A program made the translations under genes and the position numbers. This document shows positions 46,715-55,246 of a DNA stretch of 64,000 nucleotides, piece by piece (the first letter of the stretch is position 1; each line of letters starts with the position of its first letter). The stretch is from Pseudomonadota bacterium (GTDB taxonomy: Bacteria > Pseudomonadota > Alphaproteobacteria > Sphingomonadales > SMXR01). Location: the NCBI GenBank assembly GCA_022566895.1, contig JADFIA010000010.1, positions 1 to 64,000 of the forward strand, read 5' to 3'. The notes beneath the pieces are model-generated. The model did not search any database and was not told the origin of the DNA. It saw only the letters and a list, made by a program, of their open reading frames with translations.

Positions 46715-47102
46715 GCCGAGTTTTCCGACCTCAAAAACGAATCACTATCCTGTTCATACTGCAACATACGGCTCGTGAATCCGCCGCGAATATGGCACTT
46801 CGCCGGGCGAAAATCCAGCCTTTCAAGAGCCTTGCTGAGCGCCCGCTTTGGAACCACGCTGCAATTGTGCCCCGGCTTTCCATTATCCACAAGATATGCT
46901 TGTCAGCGGGCGTACATAGGCTTAATGTTGTGATTCCGTTTGGTCAAATCACAAGATATGGGGTGGGCAAGCTTGACCGGGCGGGTCTCGAAATGCCCCT
47001 AATTCCGCCACCGAGTGCGCGAAATCGCGAGGGTGATCAGGTGTTGCGGCAGGTAAAAATCGGGATCGATTCGGGACAAGTCCAAAGACTCTAGGAACAA
47101 GT
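46715..47102 (+). promoter_or_regulatory. nrdJ upstream region with two candidate NrdR boxes
   Basis: A 388-bp stretch between NDUFA12 and nrdJ with no supported gene. CACAAGATATG occurs at 46888-46898 and 46950-46960 in direct repeat, 62 bp apart (about six helical turns). Extended to 16 bp, the second site matches the NrdR-box consensus ACACWATATATWGTGT at 12 positions and the first at 10. The start of nrdJ has AGGA eight bases upstream. A cobalamin riboswitch signature was not seen. Confidence 0.45.
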
Positions 47103-50100
47103 ATGCGCATAGAGAAAAAATTCACAAAGGGCGGCCGGTCGCCCTATCAGGAAATCGAATTTGAGGAACGCCGCAGCGAGATCCGGGGGCCCGACGGGCA
47201 GCTGGTTTTTTCCATGGAAAAGGTCGAAGTTCCGAGCGCCTGGAGTCAGGTCGCCACCGATGTCATAGCCCAGAAATATTTTCGCAAGGCTGGCCTGCCG
47301 ACGGTCCTAAAGGCGGTCGAGGAAGAGGATGTGCCGAGCTGGCTGTGGCGGCACGAAGCGGATCGGAGCGCCCTCGCCGCTTTACCGGCAGACCAGCGCC
47401 TGACCCATGAAACCTCATGCCGCCAGGTCTTCGATCGCTTGGCCGGAACCTGGGCCTACTGGGGCTGGAAGGGCGGTTATTTCGACCGCGAGTCGGATGC
47501 CCTGGCTTTTTATGATGAAATACGATTTATGCTGGCCAAGCAGATGGCGGCGCCCAATTCCCCGCAGTGGTTTAACACCGGCCTTTATTGGGCCTACGGT
47601 ATCGATGGGCCACCCCAGGGTCATTACTATGTCGATCACCAAACTGGAGAGCTGGTCGAATCAGAGAGTGCGTACGCGCACCCGCAGCCCCATGCCTGCT
47701 TTATCCAGAGCGTCGCCGACGACCTGGTCAATGAGGGCGGGATCATGGACCTGTGGGGCCGCGAAGCACGGCTTTTCAAATATGGCTCAGGGACCGGGAC
47801 CAATTTTTCGCACTTGCGGGGACGTGAAGAATCTCTCTCTGGCGGCGGTAAATCTTCCGGGTTGATGAGCTTTTTGAAGATTGGCGACACGGCTGCAGCG
47901 GCCATCAAATCCGGCGGTACGACCCGGCGGGCCGCCAAGATGGTGATCGTCGATATCGATCATCCGGACATCGAGGATTTTATCGGCTGGAAAGCGGTAG
48001 AGGAGCAAAAGGTAGCGGCCCTGGTTGCCGGCTCGAGGATTATCGAGAAATGCCTTAAGCGGATTATGGCCGCCTGTTGGAGCACTAAATGCGAGGCAGA
48101 GGACGCTTTTGATCCGGCAGCCAATCCGGTGCTCAAGTCGGCGATTGTCGCGGCCCGCGAATCAATGGTGCCGGAAGGCTATATAAAGAGGGTTATACAA
48201 TTCGCCCAACAAGGCCACCGCGAGATGGAGTTCGAGAGTTACAATACCGATTGGGATTCGGAAGCGTATCTGACCGTTTCCGGCCAAAATTCCAACAATT
48301 CGGTGCGCGTCGACGACCGATTCATGCGGGCTGTCGAAGGGGACGAGGACTGGGATCTGACCTATCGCACCGACGGCACTACAGCCCGCACCGTCAAGGC
48401 GCGCCATTTATGGGAACTGATTGGCAGCGCCGCCTGGGCTTGCGCCGATCCCGGACTGCAATACCATACGACAATCAACGATTGGCACACCTGCCCGGCC
48501 TCGGGCCCGATCCGGGCCTCAAACCCTTGCTCAGAATATATGTTTCTCGACGATACGGCCTGTAATCTGGCTTCGCTCAATCTTCTGGCCTTTCGAAAAA
48601 CCGATGGCGGTTTTGATATCCCGGCCTTCGAACACGCGGTTCGGCTATGGACCCTGACCCTTGAGATTTCGGTCCTGATGGCGCAGTTCCCGTCCCGGAA
48701 GATCGCTCAGTTATCGTACGACTTCCGGACGCTCGGCCTTGGTTATGCAAATATCGGCGGCCTCCTGATGGCCGCGGGCCTTTCCTACGACAGCGAAGAA
48801 GGCCGGGCCATCTGCGCCGCCATCACTGCGATTCTGACCGGCACCGCCTACGCCACCTCGGCCGAAATGGCGGGCGAGCTTGGCCCCTTCCCAAGGTTCA
48901 AAAAAAATCGCCGGGCAATGCTGCGAGTGATCCGCAATCATCGGCGGGCCGCGCATGGGCGGGGAAAAGGCTACGAAAAGCTTTCGGTAGCACCATTACC
49001 GCTCGATTTGGACGCCTGCCCCGACCCGGAATTGATTTCGGCGGCAGCCAGGGCCTGGGATACGGCGCTAGAGCTCGGGGACAGGTACGGCTTCAGGAAC
49101 GCCCAAGCCAGCGTCATTGCGCCCACCGGCACCATCGGCCTGGTAATGGATTGCGATACCACGGGCATCGAGCCGGATTTCGCATTGATCAAATACAAGA
49201 AGCTGGCCGGCGGCGGCTATTTCAAAATTATCAACCGGGTCGTGCCGCTGGCGCTCGACACTCTGGGTTATGGGAAGCGGGAGATCGCCGAGATTGAGAA
49301 GTATGCGGTTGGCAACGGCACCCTTAAGAACGCGCCCGGCGTGAATCATCACAGCCTTGGGAAAAAAGATTTCGGCGAAGATGCCCTGGCGATAATCGAG
49401 GAGTCGTTAAAGTCGGCCTTCGATATACGCTTTGTCTTCAATCGCTGGACGCTGGGTGATTTGTTCTGCATCGAAACATTGGGTTTGTCAGACGAGCAAT
49501 TGTCCGATGTCGGCTTTGACATGCTGGCGGCACTTGGCTTTTCGGCCGAGGAAATCGAGGCGGCGAATATTTACTGCTGCGGCGCCATGACCCTTGAAGG
49601 CGCACCAGGGCTTGACGATGACCATCTGGCCGTCTTCGACTGCGCCAATCCCTGCGGCAAGATCGGCCGGCGGGCCCTGAGCGTCAACAGCCATATCCTC
49701 ATGATGGCGGCCGCTCAGCCATTTGTTTCGGGCGCCATTTCCAAGACCATCAATATGCCGAACTCGGCTACCATCAAGGACTGCAAGGACGCCTACCGAC
49801 TGTCTTGGAAACTCGGATTAAAGGCAAACGCCTTGTACCGTGACGGCTCGAAACTAAGCCAGCCGTTAAGCGCTGCGCTGTTCGACGCCACAGATCTGGA
49901 GCCCCTCGAGGAAGCTGCCGACGGCGAACGGGCCCGCCTGGTTGCCGAAAGAATTGTCGAGCGGATTGTCGAAAAGGAAGCCCCGGCTCGTCGCCGCCTG
50001 CCCCAGCGCCGCAAGGGATATACACAAAAGGCGACGGTTGGCGGTCACAAGATTTACCTTCGGACCGGCGAATATGACGACGGCGGCCTCGGCGAGGTGT

Positions 50101-50756
50101 TTCTCGACATGCACAAGGAAGGGGCCTCGTTCCGCAGCCTGATGAACAATTTCGCGATCGCTATTTCAATCGGCCTTCAATACGGCGTACCGCTTGACGA
50201 GTTTGTTGACGCCTATACTTTCACGCGGTTCGAGCCGTCGGGCCGGGTCGACGGCAACGAAGCCATTAAGATGGCAACCTCGGTGCTTGATTATGTGTTC
50301 CGTGAACTCGCGATCTCCTATCTCGGGCGCAACGATCTGGCCCATGTTATACCGTCCGATCTGCTACCGGACACCATAGGCAGGGGAACGAGTGGCGAAA
50401 CGCCGGGCGACATTGAGGAACAGTCCGAGATCGACCTCAGAAGTGCCATCCGCCAGACCAGCACCGGTTATGTGCGCAATAATTTGCGTCTGGTCACCAA
50501 CCAGATGACGACAAAGAGGGTGGCCGCAGCCGGTCACGGCGGTCAGGAAATTCCTTCCGAGCCAGACCCTCACCAGGCCGGCCTAATTCTGGGCCGGACC
50601 AGTGAACTACCGGATTCGGGCGGCGTCCGGCGCCAGGAAGCCCGCCTGAAAGGCTACGTGGGCGATGCCTGCGGCGAATGTGGTAACTTTACCTTGGTGC
50701 GCAATGGAACCTGCTTGAAATGCGACACTTGTGGCGCCACCAGCGGCTGTTCATAA
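47103..50756 (+). CDS. nrdJ: vitamin B12-dependent ribonucleotide reductase (class II)
   Basis: Makes deoxyribonucleotides using adenosylcobalamin. The 1217 residues fit the long alphaproteobacterial class II enzyme. A substrate/specificity segment [19 protein letters not shown], a core [29 protein letters not shown] and an extended C-terminal region with four cysteines in [13 protein letters not shown] and [13 protein letters not shown] (redox or zinc) are seen. Class II works with or without oxygen. Its presence implies a need for B12. It is likely regulated by NrdR (see the upstream boxes). A GGDEF/EAL gene follows in the same direction after 30 bp. Confidence 0.95.
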   Translation: MRIEKKFTKGGRSPYQEIEFEERRSEIRGPDGQLVFSMEKVEVPSAWSQVATDVIAQKYFRKAGLPTVLKAVEEEDVPSWLWRHEADRSALAALPADQRLTHETSCRQVFDRLAGTWAYWGWKGGYFDRESDALAFYDEIRFMLAKQMAAPNSPQWFNTGLYWAYGIDGPPQGHYYVDHQTGELVESESAYAHPQPHACFIQSVADDLVNEGGIMDLWGREARLFKYGSGTGTNFSHLRGREESLSGGGKSSGLMSFLKIGDTAAAAIKSGGTTRRAAKMVIVDIDHPDIEDFIGWKAVEEQKVAALVAGSRIIEKCLKRIMAACWSTKCEAEDAFDPAANPVLKSAIVAARESMVPEGYIKRVIQFAQQGHREMEFESYNTDWDSEAYLTVSGQNSNNSVRVDDRFMRAVEGDEDWDLTYRTDGTTARTVKARHLWELIGSAAWACADPGLQYHTTINDWHTCPASGPIRASNPCSEYMFLDDTACNLASLNLLAFRKTDGGFDIPAFEHAVRLWTLTLEISVLMAQFPSRKIAQLSYDFRTLGLGYANIGGLLMAAGLSYDSEEGRAICAAITAILTGTAYATSAEMAGELGPFPRFKKNRRAMLRVIRNHRRAAHGRGKGYEKLSVAPLPLDLDACPDPELISAAARAWDTALELGDRYGFRNAQASVIAPTGTIGLVMDCDTTGIEPDFALIKYKKLAGGGYFKIINRVVPLALDTLGYGKREIAEIEKYAVGNGTLKNAPGVNHHSLGKKDFGEDALAIIEESLKSAFDIRFVFNRWTLGDLFCIETLGLSDEQLSDVGFDMLAALGFSAEEIEAANIYCCGAMTLEGAPGLDDDHLAVFDCANPCGKIGRRALSVNSHILMMAAAQPFVSGAISKTINMPNSATIKDCKDAYRLSWKLGLKANALYRDGSKLSQPLSAALFDATDLEPLEEAADGERARLVAERIVERIVEKEAPARRRLPQRRKGYTQKATVGGHKIYLRTGEYDDGGLGEVFLDMHKEGASFRSLMNNFAIAISIGLQYGVPLDEFVDAYTFTRFEPSGRVDGNEAIKMATSVLDYVFRELAISYLGRNDLAHVIPSDLLPDTIGRGTSGETPGDIEEQSEIDLRSAIRQTSTGYVRNNLRLVTNQMTTKRVAAAGHGGQEIPSEPDPHQAGLILGRTSELPDSGGVRRQEARLKGYVGDACGECGNFTLVRNGTCLKCDTCGATSGCS

Positions 50757-50786
50757 TGCTGGGCGGCCAACGACGAAGGTAAGCCA

Positions 50787-52559
50787 GTGACCAAGCCGGC
50801 CAAGAATGTCAAACCCCGAGACCGTGCAAGCGGTGCGGGCGAGCCGGCGGCGGTAAAGGCGTTTGATGCAGACTGGGTGGTCGACAACTTTCCTTTTGCT
50901 ATTTTTGTTCTTGGCGGCACCGACCGGCAGCTGCGATTTGCCCATGCCAACGGGGCCTTTCTTGATCTGGTCGGGCTTTCTCTAGAAGCGCTGACCGCAT
51001 CACCGGTTAGCGAACTTGAAGATTTTTCTTTCACCCGGTCGGTATTGGAAAATTGCCGCAAGGTGGTTGAACAGGGTTCGTCGGTGGTCTTTGAATGGCG
51101 CCACGAAACCGGGCCGGACGACCGACATCTCTTGTGTCGTCTGACACCAATGGCCACCACAATCGGCAAAACCCAGCTTATGGGGACGATTACCGATCAC
51201 TCGGTCGAACGACAGTTCGAGCGCAATATGCTGCACAATGCGCTGCACGACAATCTGACCGGACTTGCCAATCGAATCCTGTTTCAGCAGCGGCTGGAGC
51301 GTGCCCTGAGTGGCCACGGCGCGGCCGCCGGCGCCAACTGTGCGGTACTGGTGGTCAATATTGACCGATTCCAGTTGATCAACGAATCGCTGGGCCATCT
51401 GGCCGGCGATGAGTTTTTAATGGCCTTTGCAGGCCGACTTGAGGAAGCCGTGGGCGCCCGCGAGATCTTGGCCCGGCTGAGCGGTGACGAATTCGCGATC
51501 TTGATCGGCAATCTCAAGTCCCTCGCGGATGTGGAGAAAATGGCGCAGCTTATCCACCAATCCCTGGACGCACCCTTTCGGCTCGGCAACTCGGAGTTTC
51601 AGGCTACGGTCGCAATCGGCGCTGCAACGACGCTCCTGAGCCCGGCTTATTCCGAGGAACTGATCGCCGACGCGGTCTTTGCCATGCACCGCGCCAAGGC
51701 GCTCGGCCGCAGCCGCACCGAGATCTTCCAGCGCGAGAAGCACCAGGCGGCGCGTCAGCAGTTCTTTTTGGAAATCGATTTGCGAAAGGCGGTGGCCGCC
51801 GGGCAGATCGAGCTCGACTACCAGCCGATCGTCGAGATCGCCAGCGGCAACATCTGTGCCTTTGAGGCCCTGGCCCGCTGGAATCATCCCGAACGGGGGC
51901 GTATTCCGCCCAACGATTTTATCCCGCTGGCCGAAGATACGGGCATCATCGTTGATATTGGACGCTGGGCCCTGTTCGAGGCGTTGCGGCAACTGGCCGC
52001 CTGGCGGCAAGAGATTCCCGCCGCCGCCGGGCTGGCGATGAGCGTCAATGTGGCCAAAGTGCAGCTGGAGACGGAGAGCATACGATCCGACCTCGAATCG
52101 GCTCTCAAGGCGGCCGGCCTCGAGGGTCGGGACGTGCGGCTTGAACTCACCGAAAGTGCTTTTTATTCGGACCCGCAGGCCACCATCTCCAAGCTTGAGA
52201 GTCTAAAGGAGACCGGTGTCCTGATTTCACTCGATGACTTCGGGACCGGCTATTCCTCGCTCGGATATCTGCAAAACTTTCCGCTCGATCTGATTAAGGT
52301 CGATCGATCGTTCGTGGCCGAGATTGATGAAAACAATAATAACGCCAAGCTGGTTGAGATTATTTCCTTGCTCAGCAAGGCGCTTGACATTCCGCTGGTT
52401 GCCGAGGGCGTCGAAGAGGAGTCACAACTTGCGTTTCTGAAGAACCTTGGCTGTGAAATGGGCCAGGGATACCTCTACTCACCTCCGGTGAGTGGCGCCC
52501 GCGCGGCCGAGTTGATAAAATCGGGATTGCCCAAGCGCCGTCATCAAACCTCCAAATAA
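50787..52559 (+). CDS. PAS-GGDEF-EAL protein (cyclic di-GMP phosphodiesterase)
   Basis: A 590-residue cytoplasmic signalling protein. An N-terminal PAS-like domain (VDNFPFAIFVLGGTDRQLRFAHAN, about 30-140) is followed by a GGDEF domain whose A-site reads SGDEF in ARLSGDEFAIL, a variant of GGDEF. The C-terminal EAL domain has the main phosphodiesterase residues: EALARW, LTESAF, SLDDFGTGYSSL, IKVDRSF and EGVEEE. It therefore probably degrades c-di-GMP; cyclase activity is doubtful but not excluded because some SGDEF proteins are active. No membrane segments. GTG start with AAGGTAAG upstream. Confidence 0.9.
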   Translation: MTKPAKNVKPRDRASGAGEPAAVKAFDADWVVDNFPFAIFVLGGTDRQLRFAHANGAFLDLVGLSLEALTASPVSELEDFSFTRSVLENCRKVVEQGSSVVFEWRHETGPDDRHLLCRLTPMATTIGKTQLMGTITDHSVERQFERNMLHNALHDNLTGLANRILFQQRLERALSGHGAAAGANCAVLVVNIDRFQLINESLGHLAGDEFLMAFAGRLEEAVGAREILARLSGDEFAILIGNLKSLADVEKMAQLIHQSLDAPFRLGNSEFQATVAIGAATTLLSPAYSEELIADAVFAMHRAKALGRSRTEIFQREKHQAARQQFFLEIDLRKAVAAGQIELDYQPIVEIASGNICAFEALARWNHPERGRIPPNDFIPLAEDTGIIVDIGRWALFEALRQLAAWRQEIPAAAGLAMSVNVAKVQLETESIRSDLESALKAAGLEGRDVRLELTESAFYSDPQATISKLESLKETGVLISLDDFGTGYSSLGYLQNFPLDLIKVDRSFVAEIDENNNNAKLVEIISLLSKALDIPLVAEGVEEESQLAFLKNLGCEMGQGYLYSPPVSGARAAELIKSGLPKRRHQTSK

Positions 52560-52648
52560 CCAAGACTAAAGTTCGCAATCGATCCGATGCGACTTGAAAA
52601 TGGCGATTTGAGACCAATCTATGGGCCGGATGGAAATTGGAGGCCGTA

Positions 52649-53068
52649 ATGGCGGAAAATGAAACAAATAAAAAGAAGGGCCGCGGTGGCGGCGCCAAAA
52701 AGACAGCGGTAGGCCGCACGAGCAGCCGCAAATCAAGCGCCGCGGCGGCTGTGAATGAGGCAACGATCGAGGAGGCCGAGGTGCTGAGTCAAGAGGGCGC
52801 AGGGGTCAGCGACGAGATTCTTGGCGACCGCTTTTGGCGCTTGATTGCGATGATTGTGTTTGCCCTACTGGCCTATTTTGCACTTCTGCCTTTTGTGGTG
52901 CTGGCGGCCATGCAGTTTGGCGTCGTGCTGATGACTGGCGAGAAAAACGCCGAAGTCCATCAGCTTCTGTCGCGGCTTGCAAAATACATCAAGGAATGCC
53001 TGGATTATATTGCCTACCGCACCGAGGAGATGCCGTTCCCGTTTGGATCCGTGCCGCCTGCTGACTGA
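52649..53068 (+). CDS. DUF4389 membrane protein
   Basis: A 139-residue protein. The N-terminal 60 residues are basic then acidic and probably disordered (ETNKKKGRGGGAKKTAVGRTSSRKSS). The C-terminal domain has DRFWRLIAMIVFALLAYFALLPFVVLAAMQFGVVLMTGEKN, one or two membrane helices, then RLAKYIKECLDYIAYRTEEMPFPFGSVP, the DUF4389 signature. Its function is unknown. The ATG at 52649 follows GGAGG by six bases. It is convergent with the DUF3168 gene. Confidence 0.85.
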   Translation: MAENETNKKKGRGGGAKKTAVGRTSSRKSSAAAAVNEATIEEAEVLSQEGAGVSDEILGDRFWRLIAMIVFALLAYFALLPFVVLAAMQFGVVLMTGEKNAEVHQLLSRLAKYIKECLDYIAYRTEEMPFPFGSVPPAD

Positions 53069-53109
53069 GTGTCCACTCAAAACGGTTTTCTTGCAGCCAG
53101 GGCGGCGGC

Positions 53110-53523
53110 CTAGTCGCTAACCGTCAAACCTTTGAAGGTCAGCGTGCAGTGATAGAGGCGCTGCGAGGCGATGTACCTTGTGGCCGACGATTCGAACTGC
53201 AAGTCGACCAGGGCGTGACCCTGGATCGGAAAATCCGCGTTATGCAGTTCGTCGATAAGCGCCGCGGCGGCTGCCTTTGAACCGCTGCACCCGCCTTCCC
53301 GGGTCCACAAATGTAACTCAAGTTCGTGTTCCTGGCCGTCAAAGGTGGCGCTGTGCCAGCTATTTGCCTTGCTGTTGCCGATCACCAAGAAGGGTGGCTC
53401 CTTCTTGGCATGCGACAGATCCGTGATTCTGGGCACCTGGCCCAATACTTCTTTTAGTCTTTGGCTATCCCCCAATCTTTTTACCAAAGAGACCTGAAGG
53501 GGCCACGTGGCGTCAGTTCCCAT
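53110..53523 (-). CDS. DUF3168 protein, orphan GTA/phage head-tail type
   Basis: A 137-residue protein resembling DUF3168, the family of GTA gp8 and phage head-tail adaptors. The pattern LQVSLVKRLGDSQRLKEVLGQ..VPRITDLSHAKKEPPFLVIGNS, then TFDGQEHELELHLWTREGGCSGSKAAAAALIDELH, and a terminal RLYHCTLTFKGLTV fits the family fold. In a full GTA cluster it lies between other head-tail genes; here none of them is present. The ATG at 53523 has AGGAGAG eight bases upstream. It follows a strong terminator and a palindrome on the same strand, so expression may be attenuated. A domesticated role is inferred. Confidence 0.8.
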   Translation of the reverse strand: MGTDATWPLQVSLVKRLGDSQRLKEVLGQVPRITDLSHAKKEPPFLVIGNSKANSWHSATFDGQEHELELHLWTREGGCSGSKAAAAALIDELHNADFPIQGHALVDLQFESSATRYIASQRLYHCTLTFKGLTVSD

Positions 53524-53562
53524 ATCTTAGCTCTCCTATCTTTCAAATTGATTTCGAACGGC

Positions 53563-53572
53563 CCCCATGGGG
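53563..53572. repeat. 10-bp palindrome CCCCATGGGG
   Basis: A perfect palindrome between the DUF3168 start and the terminator on its 5' side. It may be a small stem in the leader. Confidence 0.4.
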
Positions 53573-53577
53573 TCATA

Positions 53578-53606
53578 CAAAAAGGCCCGTCGCGAACGAG
53601 GGGCCT
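53578..53606 (-). terminator. strong intrinsic terminator with UUCG tetraloop
   Basis: On the minus strand the arms AGGCCC and GGGCCT enclose a C-C mismatch and an inner stem TCG/CGA with a TTCG loop, followed by TTTT. It lies 55 bp before the DUF3168 start and 55 bp after the frameshifted gene's stop, so it ends transcripts from the right, or attenuates a DUF3168 transcript. Confidence 0.8.
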
Positions 53607-53611
53607 GTACG

Positions 53612-53629
53612 GTGCAGAATATTCTGCAC
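53612..53629. promoter_or_regulatory. perfect 18-bp palindrome, candidate operator
   Basis: GTGCAGAATATTCTGCAC is identical to its own reverse complement. It lies directly upstream of the UUCG terminator. On the minus strand a perfect TTGACA -35 box (53665-53660) lies about 30 bp further upstream; with a 17 to 18 bp spacer the -10 would be poor (CCAAAT or CAAATA), and the start point would fall near the palindrome. It is unlike the two inverted repeats near the repressor. Confidence 0.55.
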
Positions 53630-53649
53630 TTTACCTATTTGGTACCTTT

Positions 53650-53686
53650 TAGCGCCCCCTGTCAAGTCTTTTTTTGCAGGGCGCTA
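53650..53686. repeat. hairpin at the 3' end of the frameshifted gene
   Basis: On the minus strand TAGCGCCCTG pairs with CAGGGGGCGCTA (two-base bulge) around a loop that contains the stop codon TGA of the gene. It overlaps the TTGACA box named above. Confidence 0.5.
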
Positions 53687-54137
53687 AATACCCTCAGGCC
53701 TTCATTCAACCGCACCCTGGCCCACCCACGCCGGCGGCGGTATTTTTGGTCAATCTGACCAAGTCCGTTCCCCATGATCACGTCCACTGTCACCCGAATC
53801 GCATCGCGGCCGTGGCTCTCTGCTTTTAGCCTGTCCACCCACCGGATCAGGGCGCCCGGCGCTGCTCGAGCAGGGCAACCAAACCCCTTTCCCCACCGGG
53901 ACCGATCCGCCGCCGATTGCTGGCCGAAAAACCCTCTTCATATCGCCGCGCCACCGGGCCATTGTTGGTGCTCAAAATACAACGCTCGAGTTCCAAGGCC
54001 GCATTCAGTTCCTCGACCCGAAGCACCCCACGCCGGGCCAGGCGAAGCACCGTGTCCCGGCGCCGCGAGGGGAAGCCCTGCAAGGCCCGGCACTGACCTG
54101 CCTTCTCCGACTGACGATGTTTTTGATTTACAACCAT
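53662..54137 (-). pseudogene. frameshifted phage-type gene (DUF6456-like C terminus)
   Basis: The start is ATG at 54137. 96 codons are open to TGA at 53847-53849 (RDTVLRLARRGVLRVEELNAALELERCI, then ERGLVALLEQRRAP). A second open frame, offset by -1 (or +2), then runs from about 53858 to TGA at 53662 and continues the sense: LIRWVDRLKAESHGRDAIRVTVDVIMG and QIDQKYRRRRGWARVRLNEGLRVFSAL. The helix-helix-strand pattern of the second part resembles the end of DUF6456-type alphaproteobacterial phage-like proteins. The joined product would be about 158 residues. A one-base loss near 53855, a sequencing error or real frameshifting could explain it. It is divergent from the repressor gene, with an operator in its promoter. 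Confidence 0.6.
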
Positions 54138-54148
54138 GGATTATTTGT

Positions 54149-54170
54149 ACTATAGGATTTTTCCTATAGT
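54149..54170. promoter_or_regulatory. operator 1, inverted repeat between the repressor and the frameshifted gene
   Basis: Perfect 9-bp arms ACTATAGGA (54149-54157) and TCCTATAGT (54162-54170) around TTTT. The minus strand offers TTGACT then about 18 bp then TACAAA, so the repeat lies in the promoter spacer of the divergent gene, only 12 bp from that gene's ATG. The S24-type repressor is encoded 64 bp to the right, so autoregulation is likely. Same design as operator 2. Confidence 0.75.
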
Positions 54171-54233
54171 CAATCGCAACCTCCACATTTATTGTTTTTG
54201 AGGTCAAACTGATAATCTGAGGGGAGAAGCCCC

Positions 54234-54920
54234 ATGTTGCCGCCAGCCATCGTCCGTGAGAATCTCGAACGTCTGATCAAGGCCAGTCCGAAGGACGGCT
54301 ACGCCTCGCTGTCTGCCCTCCTGGGGCGAAACCACGCCTATATTTATCAGTATCTCAAACAGGGTACGCCCGATCGCCTTAATGAATTCGACCGGCATGT
54401 CCTGGCCCGCTACTTTGGTGTCAACGATTGGGAACTTGGCGGCCCACTGGAGGTCCGGCCGAGGCCGTCCCGCGGTCTGGCCGAAGGTGGACCCCTGTTA
54501 TCCGAGATGATCATGGTCCCCTTTCTGGATGTTGTGGCCAGCGCCGGCCCTGGCTCTATGGTTGAGGAGGAGCTGACCACCGGTTTTTTGCCCGTTGACT
54601 ATCATTGGCTGCGGCGTAATCTTGGGGTCGCTCAAACTTCAAATCTGACCGCCATCACGATCGACGGCGATTCCATGTTTCCAACTCTCCACGCGGCCGA
54701 TCAGGTTCTTGTTGATTGCGGCCAACAGCAACCGGTCGACCGAGGCATTTTTGTCATCCGGCACGAGAATGCGCTGCACGTCAAGCGACTCCGCAAATCA
54801 AAGGGCGATCCCGGATGGACGGTTACCTGCGACAATCCGGAGTATCACGGGTGGAATATTAATGAAGCCACCGAATTCGAAATTCTCGGTCGTGTCATTT
54901 GGGTCTCCCGCCGCCTCTAG
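54234..54920 (+). CDS. S24-family phage-type repressor (LexA/CI-like)
   Basis: A 228-residue transcription regulator. The N-terminal part is a helix-turn-helix-like DNA-binding domain (ASLSALLGRNHAYIYQYLKQG, about 24-45). The C-terminal S24 peptidase-like domain has the Ala-Gly type cleavage region VVASAGPGSM, the catalytic Ser in TIDGDSMFPTL and the Lys in NALHVKRLRKS. So it can probably self-cleave in response to DNA damage (RecA), as CI and LexA do. The Shine-Dalgarno GAGGGGAG is strong. It is flanked by two inverted repeats of one design (54149 and 54951), its presumed operators. It is shorter and different from LexA itself. Confidence 0.9.
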   Translation: MLPPAIVRENLERLIKASPKDGYASLSALLGRNHAYIYQYLKQGTPDRLNEFDRHVLARYFGVNDWELGGPLEVRPRPSRGLAEGGPLLSEMIMVPFLDVVASAGPGSMVEEELTTGFLPVDYHWLRRNLGVAQTSNLTAITIDGDSMFPTLHAADQVLVDCGQQQPVDRGIFVIRHENALHVKRLRKSKGDPGWTVTCDNPEYHGWNINEATEFEILGRVIWVSRRL

Positions 54921-54950
54921 CCCAGCCAGCCGTCGGTTGCCGGACGGCCA

Positions 54951-54974
54951 GAGTATCGGATTTTTCCGATACTC
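54951..54974. promoter_or_regulatory. operator 2, inverted repeat downstream of the repressor gene
   Basis: Perfect 10-bp arms GAGTATCGGA (54951-54960) and TCCGATACTC (54965-54974) around TTTT. The core TATCGGATTTTTCCGATA matches operator 1 (TATAGGATTTTTCCTATA) except at one symmetric base pair, C/G versus A/T. It begins 30 bp after the repressor stop and lies about 270 bp before the thiolase start. The minus strand offers TTGCAT, 17 bp, GATACT as a possible promoter over it. 54921-55246 otherwise shows no gene. Confidence 0.7.
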
Positions 54975-55246
54975 ATGCAACCATACTATCGCGCATAAAT
55001 AGTAGCGCTCCCGGTCCTCAATCGGTCGGCACTTGACTGGTCATCGCCTTTCCCGGACGGCTGGGGTTGGAGGCTGCGCCGCATCTCCTGGAATTTTCTG
55101 GGTAACCTGCATCTATGTTATCGGCGCGGCCGAGGGCGGGCGAAAGTACTGTTTTGGTCTTGCCATTTGGCCCCGTTGATCCAATATCTGGCGGACGAGT
55201 CGGGATAGCCACCGAGGCCGATCGGGATTTGAGCGAGGAGACTTCA

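Noticed and set aside
46715-47102. Cobalamin riboswitch upstream of nrdJ
   Set aside because: No B12-box-like sequence (GCCACTG) or matching structure was found. The candidate NrdR boxes explain regulation better.
53774-54169. Plus-strand open frame of 131 codons
   Set aside because: It is antisense to the frameshifted phage-type gene and rich in Pro, Ala, Arg and His. It crosses operator 1, and no initiation signal supports it.
54234-54920. LexA identity for the S24-type regulator
   Set aside because: It keeps the S24 domain, but its N-terminal domain is not the winged helix of LexA, and the flanking operators are not the alphaproteobacterial LexA box GAAC-N7-GTAC.
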